A DNA stretch of 64,000 nt, taken from Limnomonas spitsbergensis (taxonomy: Eukaryota > Chlorophyta > Chlorophyceae > Chlamydomonadales). Positions within the stretch are counted from its first letter, which is position 1. Each line of letters starts with the position of its first letter. Under the pieces are notes generated by a model. That model was not told the DNA's origin, searched no databases, and worked only from the letters and a program-made list of their open reading frames with translations. The translations under genes were made by a program, and so were the position numbers. Location: positions 1,116,001-1,180,000 of the forward strand of contig JAYJMM010000028.1 in NCBI GenBank assembly GCA_037349105.1, read 5' to 3'. Shown in pieces: positions 45,201 through 57,200 of the stretch.

Positions 45201-48200
45201 CACGGGCAACCCCACAGTCGCATGTGACCAGGGGATAATCGCACTCGACGAGGAGGAGGGGGATCTCACATACCGGGTATTCGCCTGCCCCTTCCATGCT
45301 CTGGGTGGCCAATCGCTGTTCTCCCTGGTACGTGGCTTGCATGAGTCACAAACTGGCTCGGAAGAGTCATGCCCAGACAAGCCTGTGTGGGTGAAGAGTG
45401 GCTCTGAACAGTGTAGCTAGTTTGCTGCATGGTTGAACTGCAGGCACCTATCTTCCTGCTAGATTGTCTTTATCTGTCACCCAGAGTACCCAACATCCCA
45501 GTTGGTGTCACCACTGGATCAACACCCCATTTTGTGTGTTAATGCTGTGTTGCAGGTGGGCCTAAGTAACTGCAACATCACCGACAAGTCACCCCCGGGG
45601 TCCTACACGGTTCAGTTTTATGTTGCTGACGTCTTTGGTGCTGTGGCACTAGCCAACAGAACAGTGAGTTCAAATGGATACCTCTGGTGTGCAAATTCGA
45701 AAACAAATATGACATAGTTATAGAGACTTTGTATTGAAAACATAACAAATATATAGCCGGCATTGTGAAGGGGAGATGGGGGAAACACGTGTGAGGAGCG
45801 GCAGGGGATGGGTGCAAAAGGTGACGAGGAGGGGCAGGGAGTAGCAAACTGGCCTCATTTACGTAGCTTTTGGTCCCTTCGATCCATTATTGGCTCGCTC
45901 TGTCTTTTCACTCTGTCTCTTCTGTCTGTCCTTGTACCACCCTGTTTTATGTTCCCCTGATGCGTGACACCCCGCCACCCATCTCTGCTGGCCCAGGTAA
46001 TTGTCCACCAAGCTTGTGCTGATGGGGAACAGCTGTGCACAGACCACTTCTGTACAGTGAACAGCAAGTGCGCTGGCAGTGCCACCACGGTGTTAAATAG
46101 CGACACCACCACCGCCATGACTGGCTCCTTGATGCAGCCGCCCTCAGTGATCCTCATCACAAACGGGACCACCAACGTCTCTATCACAGTCTCGCAGGTA
46201 ATACCAGGCTCCCGATCAGTGCTGCAGGCTGGGCCGTAACCCTGTTGCGCCAAGGGTTGGTGTCCTATTTTCCAATGTGTTTTACATTTGGCGATGTGCT
46301 TGAGCTTGTTATTGCGCGCGCCAAGTCTGACCCCTGCATGTGTGACAATGGTCATCTCTCAATGTTGCCTGGCCTTGACTGTCCCTCACGACTCCTCCTG
46401 CCCCTGACCTCCGACGCAGGGCTATGCGTATAAGATGTGTGCCCCGTACCAGATGCCGTCGGCCATTGCACCATGCGAGCCTGGAGCTTACGCCTGGGAC
46501 TACCAGGGCACCAACCTGACCAACCGCATCTACGCATGCCCTCCTGAGACCTGCCAGAATAATTGCCAAGGTTGCTTCGGCCATGAGTTCTTGTCCAAGG
46601 GTGTGCAGAGCTGCCTGGACACCTCAGCTGCTTTCAATACGCTGTATCGGATTCGGTTTGTTGCGTGTGACTTCCAGGACCCACCCATGATGAGCTATGT
46701 GGAGCGCCTGGTTACCGTGGTCAACCCTTGCGTGGACCCTTCTCCGTACCTCTGTTTGGGGCTGGTGCGTGTTGACACATTCAAGTGCCGGAGAGTGCCT
46801 ACTCTGCCTGACCAGGGGGCGCTCAATTATGAGATGTGAATTTGGCTGGTATTATCAGGATGTCACTCTAGCATGCTGTCGGTGCACAGCTGTGTCCTAA
46901 AACTCCTGGATGGCATCCAGCTTGGTTGTGCTAGGCCACCCAAAGTATGTCTCCCCTGCCTATGGTGTTGCATGAAGCTTTTCCGTTGTGCTTTCGATTC
47001 TGCCTAAGCTGTGCTGGATGACTCTTGTCGGCCCTGCCTGTCCGGGATAGCACACTGTGCCAGCACCAACGATTCGACAAACATGAGGGCCATCACCCCA
47101 CAGCATCTATCTGCCTCAACGCCAGGCTTCCTGCCCTGGCCTATAGTGTCCCTACCCTTCGCCCTTAACCACCTCCCTTTTGTGAGGCCCTACCTCAACC
47201 CTGTCCTATCCTGTGTTTGTTCACCCCTTGTCTTTCTCCCGCTCCCCCCCTCCGTGTGCAGTGCTATGCCGTACCCTGCAGTGCTGCCTCCCAGCTCAAT
47301 ACAACTGCCACCAATGAGGGGGCTGTCATCCTGACCCTCAGCATCAAAGGGTTGCCCTTCTCGTGGGTTGCGCCCTCAATGCCGCCAAAGCCATCGGTCC
47401 CACCGCCAAGTCCGCCACCACCTTATGGGACAAGCCCGACCCCCAGCAGCCCTGCCCCCTCAAGGTCTCTGCCCGCGCCGTCCCCGTCGTCCGCTTCCTT
47501 TACCAGGTTCACGTCAAACCTGTCAGTGTTTGTGCAGTACGATGTGGTGAGTTGACGGGGACCTGCCCCCCCTTCTCCTCAGGGGGGGTGCTTAGGTGTG
47601 GGAGGCAGGCCTGGGCTGTTGCTGCATGTGTTTCCCCAGTGCAGAGACCGTCGCCCAGCTCTGGAGGGAATGGCTCACGCCTTGCTGCAAACAATGGGGT
47701 GTGCCTTGTTAAGGGTTTTCCAACACAACTGGGGCCATAAACGGTGACCAGGGCCAGGTTTCTGAGGCAGCGTTGAGCCTATGCTGACCCCCTCCCTGTG
47801 ACAACCTCAGAGAACTGTTTGTTGCAGAGCGTCAAATGTCATTGAGCCCTGCGCCCTGACAGCCGGGACCGCTGAGCACTTAACTCTGAACCCTGCCCTC
47901 TGCAGAGGTCAACGTACTCGTTCATGCCGTGCCCCAGCGGCAACAGCACCAATGACTGCTTAGCCTATGCCTTTGACTCGCAAGGCAATGACGTGACCAC
48001 CAGCATAAAGGTCGTTGACGTGACCCCGTGCGTGGCCGGCACCATCTGCCTACACTGCTCGCCCGCGTTCATGAACCTGGGGCAGTGTATCAATGGGAAC
48101 TACACCTTCCAGTAAGTGGAGCAGCGTGCCTGTCCCTTTGTCGCTGCCTCCTGCGGATGCTGTGTGTCATCCATCGTACAGGCTGTGATTTGTATATCAT

Positions 48201-51200
48201 GTGCATCATCTCGCACACCATGGCTTTGGGACCTGGGCTGAGGTATCATGGCGCAAGCAGCAGGGAGGAATGTGGTGTTCGGCTGCGCACATGTGTCACA
48301 TGGGCGGCAAACCAGCCGCAGCAGTCACCTCTCAACTCCAAAACTCCCCTGGCCAGACATTAGCCGCGTGGGGGCAGGGCATCGGGGATGATGAGCAAGG
48401 TCACGTCGAGCTGTCCTCCGCCTCTGCTGCTGTTTGTCGTCACGTCTCTTGCCCTTGCTCGCAACTGTTTCCCCCCACCTTCCCTGCCCACTCCCTTGCC
48501 TCTGCTAGGTACACAGCTACCAGCCTCAGTGGCATCCGCACGGCTGCTCTGTGCATGAACTTTGTCGTCGAGAACTACAGTCGGGTCAACATGACGGTCT
48601 ACTCCGGTTCAGGCCTGACTGAAGACATGGCCAACGTGGCAGCAGAGAGGGTTGCAGCCAACACCTCATTAATGGACAGTCTCGTATACAATGCTGTGCA
48701 GGTGGGGGTGGAACGGCTATGTTTTTCTGGCAGGTTAGCCAGGGTGATAAGTCAAACCAGTGCTGACCACTAAGTGATAGGACGGGTTGCCTTCTTAATC
48801 CATTTACATGAATAGTTGGCACAGGTGCACTGTAAACTCCAATTTGTTCCAGAACCACATGCGCGCCAGTGGCAATATCAGTAGTGTGAACTTATGTGCA
48901 GTATGCCCCCCCCGCTCCCTGGCCGATTTGCTCACAACTAGCTATGCCCTGCCTTGTCCGTGTGTGCAGAACATGACCCCGCCCATCAACCCATCCTCCG
49001 TGCGCGCGCTGCTGGTCCTGTCCGTCTCAGCAGTCTCAGCGGGCAATGCCTCCAACTGGACCGTTCGAGTGGACGTAGAGATCACGGTTGGCTCTGTGTT
49101 CAACCTTACCAGCCTGGTGGCTGCAAGCGGGCTAAGGCGCGGCCGTGCGCTCGCATCAGCCACCTCGGTAGCTCTCTCGCAGTGGGCCATGCAGGACGTG
49201 CACCTGCGGCCCGCAGCAAGTGCCTCAGCATCCATGCCGTTTCTTGCGACGGGCGGGATGGAAACGGCGGACACGCTGCTCGACTTAAAGTCTGGCGCAG
49301 GCGGGTTTGGCCATGAACCTGCTGCTGCCTCTGCACAGAGGCAGCTGAAGGCTGTGCTATCAGGTCATACGCGCCGCATGCTGTCAGCGTGGATCCACGA
49401 ACAGGCAGTGCCAGCGCTGGAGCGGGCAAGGCGGGCCGCCGCCGAGTCGCTGCAGGCGCTGGAGGACCTTGACGAGGGCTTATACAATGGCTCCCACGGC
49501 GGCGGCAGGTCGCTACTCGCCTCGGCACCCAACGCGTCCAGCATTCTCCTGGCGCAGATCTTTTCCGTGCTTTCAAACCTAGAGACGTTGGAAGTGGGTT
49601 CCTGCAGCCTACTCTCTGCTCTGTCAAGCCCACCATAGACATGCAGTATTGCAGTGGCATAGCACCCATGGAGGTGCTCTGATCATGAACATGGGCGTGT
49701 GCCTTGCAATTGTATCAAACCCATGCCTTTTGTCTCCAGTATTTTCCGTGTGTCCTCTGAGGGAAGAGGGCCAAGCCTGCCGGGGTTTCAGAGTGTGCGC
49801 AATTGCCAGTCCCTGAACCGCACCTCCTGGATCGCAGCATTGTCATGCATGGGGCTGCCCAACCCCGCTAGCCTATTATGTATCACATTCACATACACCA
49901 TCACGACATGTCAACATCCCCCCCCTCTGTGTGTTCCTGCCCTAACTGCAGTCCGACATCCAGGTCTCCATCCAGTCCATGAACACCACGGTTTCTCTCA
50001 CCAGCAACACCTTTGACATGACGGACATTGGCTACCAGAGCGAAATAACGGGCTTCAGCACCGCGCTCCAGTCCAGCTATGAGAGCCTGACTAGCACTGT
50101 GCTGTTGATGCCCCAGAAGCTGCTGACCATGGTAATTGCTAGATAGGGTCGGAGCAAGTGTGGGCGGGGCACTCATGCGCTGCATGTGCAGAGAACTAGA
50201 GCTGCATATCAAGGGAGGGGATGCAGAGATCGGGCAGTATCATAAGGGATGAGTAAGGCTGTTGTATATGGCCTCCTCTGGCTGCAGCCGCACGCAAGTG
50301 TATGAACTGCCAGGCGCTTCCCTGCCTATGTTATGTCCAGGGTCCTTGGGCAGGCCTCTGGCGCCCCCTAGGATACAATCATCACTGATGATGGCAGCGC
50401 CCTGGCTATCTACCCCTTTTAGATCATAGGTCGTTTGACTGACCGCCCCAATCGCGATCCTGACAGCTCGTAAGCCCTGTGTGTCGCCACCTTCACGCCC
50501 ACCTCCCTCCTTCTTCCCTGTCCTGCAGCCCAGGACCTCCATTCAGGCAGCTACCGCTGCTGCTGCAGCCTCGCTGGTGACCTCGTACACCAAGCTGGTT
50601 TCAGAGCTGGTGTCCAACGTGGCCATCGACACCACCTCCGTGCTTTCTGCCAACACGAGTGCTTCCTCGGCTGCGTACAGCACCTACCTGGCCTGCTTAC
50701 TGCAGCGCGCCAGTGGTGCCCGCGCCAGCTTTTCACTGCGGCACTTCACGCCGCCCTCGCAGGACTATGTAGCGTCCATGCTTGAGCAACGCAAGCAGCA
50801 GTCGGGCGGGCTCAGCATGGGCAGCACTAGGCGCAGGCGGCTTGATGCAGATGCCGGCCTGCAGAGTGAGGATGCTGAAGCTGCTGGGTCTAGTTTGACA
50901 GCCGCTGCCCAGCGCCGCGCGCTTTCTGCTGTAAATGAGTCTGATGTGGACTGGCAGGGCGAGGTGTTGGCGGGCTATTCCCACAGCTACCCGGTGTACT
51001 CGGTATACAACAGGAACCGCCAGGGCTGGAGTCTGCCACGCAATTTTGATGCGGTTCTGGCGTCTAATCGAGTGGTCGGGCAACGCAACAACCTGCTGTT
51101 GGGCGGAATTCACATGCACCAGACCCGGCACAAGATCTCAGAGGCGGTGGTCACGGAGGGAAATCTAGCAAGCGCGTGCTCTTCGCACTACGCAATGCTG

Positions 51201-54200
51201 AGCACAGAATGCATCCCAGGGGCCAGCCTGACACACTTCAACTTTGTTCAAGGAGGAAGAGTTGGGCGGGATCCAGTTTTCTACAACCGCTCCACTCTGT
51301 TCGACCCACTGCTTGCAAGTAAGGAGGTCTGCAATGGCCCTGAAACCTTTGCATGGTGGGCTGTCCTAGTGTTGTGTAGCCAAATGATGTATGGTACCAG
51401 CCCTTGCTTCTCTGAAAGAAATAAGCACTCTGTATGGCGGCTGCTCCTCCTGATTCATAGGCCTCCTGACTGACCTCCTCTGCCTTGACCCGCCCCTGCC
51501 CCACCCTCCTCCTGACCTCCCTTCCTCTGCCCTCCCCCTCCCCCTCCCTGATACTCGCAGCCTCCCCTGACCTGTACTACGATACAAAGAAGTGCCTTTC
51601 GGGTCTTGCCTCATGCGGCGAAACAGATCCTTACGGCCAGCCGTTTGGCTTCCAGCCCATGAGCCTGCCAGGCCTGACAGAAGGGTACTCGATCGTCATC
51701 GACAACCACGTGCCGAAAGCACGCATGCAGGACATGGTGAATATGGGGGGAGGAGGAAGGGGCAGAGAGGCGTTTGTAGACGCAGGTAGGAGATGCTATG
51801 TATGGGTGCGGCTTTTGAGGGTGGATATTCAGGCTGCTTCGGTACTTGAACGATCCTCCGTGCAACTTGAGCAACCGGCCTCGGAAAGGAAGAGAGAGAG
51901 AGAGAGTTGACAAATTAGACGGTGGGACTCACCGTAATCACCATGCATGTCATAGTCCTCCCCTGCTTTCTATCAGAGTATGCTCTACCCTCGTACTCCT
52001 ACTCCTCTCTCGTCATTTCATAGCTGCTTTGCCATGCTCCTGGTTAAGTACCCTGTGCCCCCCTCCTTGCTTTAGATGCGCTACCTTTGGGATGGAGAGT
52101 ATCTGGACCGGGTGCTCACCTCTTCGCTCACACTGCGTGCTGCGACTTACAATCCCAACTCTAAGACGTTTGGCTTTGCCAAGATGATCTTCAGGTACTA
52201 TTGTACGAGCTCACTTCCGCTGTATTGGATTGGCCTTGACCGCTGTTACCCATCCTTGATTGATAACAAGTGCAATACGTGGCCAGTGTGAGGGAAGTGG
52301 GGTGTCCACCCGACCGGAAAACATGCTGGATGTTTGCTGTGCCTCTTTTCTCAACACAAACACCATGATTTAAGAGGCGATTTAAGTTGTGGTGACACCC
52401 AAGTTTGCCTGCCAGGGATGTGCACCTCGCTTTCCTGCTCGTAAACCCACACCTGTCTTTCCTGACTGGCTATGTGCAGTTGGTCCGGCAACGGCTTCAT
52501 CACATTCAGCCTGTCGGCCATGGGCCTGCCTGCCATCGACTACTCGGCCTACATACAGAACCGCGAGTACCGAAAGTTTGTCCCTGACTGGTTTGTGGTG
52601 GTTCTGGCCTTGATCTACGTGATGCTCACTGTACTGGACCTCTCCCAGTCAGCCATCAGCCAGTCCAAGATAGCAGACGAATCCCCCGTGGCCATCCAGC
52701 TTACTGCAGGTGAGAGGCCTCCTCCGCGACCTCCTCCTCCGCGACCTCCTCCTCTCGACATGCGTTGATATGTGTGGGATGCTCCTGGTGCCTGTCCTCT
52801 CCTGACTGCCCACCCTATTGCCCGCCCTGCGTCTTCACAGAGGAGGTCTATGAACGCAAGCTGAAGGCCAAGAATGAGTTCCGCCCACGTGTGAGCGCCT
52901 TCTGGGTGATTTATGAGGTGTTCATATGCGCGCTGATGGCGGTTGCCATCGCCCTACAGTTCTACTACATCTTTGACCTCTCGCCCAATGCGCCGGTGCA
53001 GAACCGATGGGATGTGTATGATGCAGGTAATGCAGGGAGTGGGGGGCGGGTGGAGGAACTGATTGAATGCAGGGTTTACAGGATTCTCTCTGTGGGCTGT
53101 GCAGGGGGGGAGGAGAGAAATGGTGCATTTTTTCTGGGGATCCTATTTTTTTTTTTGATAGTGATACCGGTATACTGGTAAGAGGCGCAATACAGTAATG
53201 GCACGTTTCTGTGTCCATTCGTTAAGGGTCTGGTAACAATCTTGAGTTGGTTGAGCATGTATGTTGCCCTGCCCCCCATGATGTCATTTGCACTTGGCTG
53301 TCTTTCCTGGACCCCCGTTTTGCCCATAAGATCCCCGCCTCCCCCCACCCACCCCCCTCCTTCCAGACGTCGCGTCTCCCGCTCACTTCTTCATGCTCAA
53401 GAAGGACTCCACTGCCTTCACCACCAGCCAGTTCTCGCAGTTGCTCGGCAGCTCCCTCCTCAGCGGAAACAAGAGCAATGCTGCAGCCACTGCCGCCGCC
53501 ACCATGTCGACTGGCGTACCTGCCCCAGGCGAGCCCTATCGATGGGCGCTGCCAGACGTGCCCGCTGGCATGCAGGGCATGGCGGGCCTGTACAGCGCGA
53601 TGGAGAAAATGACCAATGTGTACACAGGCTACTGCCTGGTGCAGGGTCTGATCCTGCTGCTGCTCATGTTTCGCCTGATCAATTACGTATCGTTCCAGCC
53701 GCGACTAGCAGTGGTGTCAGGCACGTTGTCGCGGATGATCCCCGACCTGCTGCACTTTGTGGCTGTGTTCATCATCATCGCGTGCATGATCGCCATGGTC
53801 CTGACTGTGGTGTTCGGGTACCGCGTGGGGTCAGTTTCGACGTACTCTGACGCACTGCAGCTGTTGGTGAAGTACGTCATCATCAAGAAGGGCAAAGCGA
53901 ATGTGGGGGGCATCGGCGTATCGGTGAGTGGGGTCCAGCCCAGACAGTTTATATGCACATCCAGATCCGGTACCAGTACCTAAGTTAATGCTTCTTGCCA
54001 TGCCCTGTGATCCTGTGTGGAAAGCTCGCCTGCGTCTGGGACGTTGAGGTGTGCGGGTTTGGGGACCCGCCAGCTGTCTCTCTTAAGCAGGGAGGCAAAT
54101 GTGCTGACGAGCCTCCCCTAGTCTTTTGGATGGTTTTCATATTTACTCGTATGCAACCGCACCTGGCTTCAGAATCAGGACACTTCACCAGGGATGTGTG

Positions 54201-57200
54201 TTTGACTCCCTCACGGCCCCTCGGAACTTCATATGGGAGACAGCTACAGCCAATCTGATATTTTGTTTTAGTGGTATACCGGCATTCGATTGCATAAGTG
54301 TTCCTGCTCCCATGATCTCATCCCTGCCCATGTAGCTGACCGCTCTCCTGGCCGCCCCCCGCCTCACTGCTCCCCCACCAGACGCTGCTGCCAGCGGGCG
54401 TAGACATCCTGCCCATTGAGCAAGCCGTGGGCTACCTCATCTTTGTGGGCGTGCCCATCTTGTTCACCTACCTGGTCCTCAACTACTTTGTAGCCCAGGT
54501 AATGAGCTTTCATCGGGGCATAGAGAGATCCGGTCGTGCTCACCTGGGGTTCAGCGGCTCAGGAGGTTCACGTGTTCAGTCAAGATGCAGTGCTTGGGGG
54601 CTCGGAGCTAAATTGAGTGCTTATACCCACTTGCACCCTCCTTCCCGGCACCTGCGTCCTCCTGCAGATAATTTACCCATTCGTGTGGATCAAGCATAAT
54701 TACCGCGACAAGCCGCACGTGTGGACTGAGATGTTCTGGCTGGCCCAGGCAAGGTGGCAGGCCCTGCGTGGACAGGCATCAAGCAACGGCAAGCTGGACC
54801 GCCTTGTGGACTGGCTACTGATGCCCAAGATCGGCAACAACTGGTGGTACAACACCATCTACCGGGCAGTGATCCGCACCACTGCCAAGAGGAGCGCGGG
54901 GCTGGCTGTCGGCAGGACGTCCCAAGGCAAAGAGATGGTAAGGGCGACTACTGTCTAGCTTTTCATTGCACCCCTGATTCATGCTGGTAACCGCCTTGAT
55001 GTACCCAGGGCATGGGATTCAGCTTTTCAGTAGGTCTTGTCGAAAGCATTTGACTATGTTTGCTTGATCGGCTGAAGCCCCCCTGGTCTTTCTGATCACC
55101 CCTGTTGCCCAGACCATCGAGCTGAGTGAGGACGATGGCTTAGCCCGCTTCAATTTCAAGCGGCTGGCCAATGAGCTAGACGCCCTCTTCATAGAGGCGC
55201 CTGAAGCTGAGGGTCAGGCTGCGCTGCTGCTGCGCGGAGGGCCCAGGTCATCGAGCTCCATTCGCATTGCAAAGTGGAAGCGGCTGCAGCATGTGCTGTC
55301 AGTGGCCGGGCCTGCCTACGCTGGCACCACCGAGGTCACCGCTATCACCTCGCTCAAGAGCCTGGAGGCTCGAGGGTCGGGCAGCAGCCTGGCAGCCAGG
55401 GACTCAGGTGGCAGCAGCGGGGCCAGAGGCTTGGGCAGGAGCCCTCAGGTTAGCGACTCCTACGGCTCCATGCCACTCACGCCCATCAAGGGCGGCATGG
55501 ACATGCCCTTCGGCGCAGCCAAGGTTGGCCGCGCAGGAGCAGCTGGACATCCCATCAAGCGCCGCCCATGCAAGATCGAGGGCGCAAGCGAGCACAGTGG
55601 CGATGTGGCAGGGCGGCTGTCGCGGCTGCTGATTGAGCGCTTTGGCATCGAGATGCCCAAAGTGCAGGTGCGCAACTTCGACCAGCTCATGACGGAGGTC
55701 CGCCGCCAGCTGCGCTCCAGCGGATCGAGCGGCTCGCGCACGGGAATGGGCGCCTACCCCTTAGCTTACAGACTCTACCCCTACCCTTACCCTCAACAGC
55801 AGGGAGAGCAGGGTGCCATGCCTGCCTCCGGCCAGCTGTTTGCCTGTGGGAACAATTCCATCCAGCAGCAGCCGCAAGACCTCTTGCTCCAGCACCAGGT
55901 CCGCAAGGCATTTGCGAAGATCGGTGGGCAGATCCAGGCGGCAGTGGGTGCCGACGGCGCAGAGAACGACCCTGAACTGATCTCAACCTTGTTTGCCGGC
56001 ATGCTGGCAGCAGCGCTACCGCAGCCGGCATCAGAACTCCACGGCAACGACCCTGACATGGCACTCGCCTATGCGCTGTATGCAGCAGTCAATGGTGCAC
56101 CGCGGGGCACCCAGTCCCCGATGCAGCGCGCCTTCTTCCCGGGTGCTGAGCTGCCAAGCAACCTTAGCGCATTACCATCCAGCCGCTCAGGGCGCCGGCC
56201 GGCCCCGCTGTCCGGTGGCCAGGCCTCCTCTGGGGTGGAGCCCATGTACATACGCTCTGGCAAGGCCAATGCACAACTGGACTTAATGGCTAGGGAGCTG
56301 ATGGCTGCCGCAACTGGAGACCCAATGCCCCAAGAGCTCCTTGAGAGCTTCACTCAAGAAGACTTGAGGGAGAGCTCCCCCCTGCAGGAGCAGGACTTCG
56401 CCGGTTTCTCAGAGATTTCAGCTGAAGATGACCAGGAGTCCTGTGAGGGGGAGGCTGTGAGACAGGTGGGCTCCAACTCTGGCACGCTGGGGCCCCAAGA
56501 TGCCTGGAGGCGCATTGAGGGTGGCCCCACAACGTCCACTGGCAAGGAGGGGCGACTGGCGCACAGTCGGCACCAGACTTCGGCCCAGTTGGCAGCTGCC
56601 GTGACCGCACTTGCTCAGCAGCTGACCAGCCGCGCCTTGCACCTCTCCCGAGAGCTCAAGGTAAGTTTTTGTAGCCGACTGCAAGGCGTACGTGGATGTG
56701 TAGACAGAGCTGCGAGCGCTGACTGTGTTGCAAATCTCGTTTCATAAAAAAAGCAATAGATTGTTTGTCTGTCAGGTCACCTGCAGCCCCCATGCTCCGT
56801 AAATTCTCATTTTTTCTCCGCCTTCGCACCACTCGCAGGTTGTCCAGAACGATGTGGACCACATGCTGAGGTCCACGCAAGTGGTGCTGGACGCAATCCT
56901 CTCACGTCGCTTTGTGCCGGCTGCGCTGGCCAGGCGTCAGCGCCTGAACGAACCGCTGCCCGGCATACCCACACAGCCCTCTGATGAGCTGAGGAAGGAC
57001 AGCTGGCCAGCCATCCAGAGCTTCACGCCCCGCTCCTCCTCCAGGTACCGCGGGCGCACCTCCTGGCAAGAAACACTGCCTGAATTGCATGTCTTGCAAG
57101 GCCATGCATCCCGACCTGCTTGGACATAGCTACCCATAACTTGCAAGCTGCCTCCCTTATCCTGATATGATGTGTCCATGTGGTGTTGGGCACAGACTCA

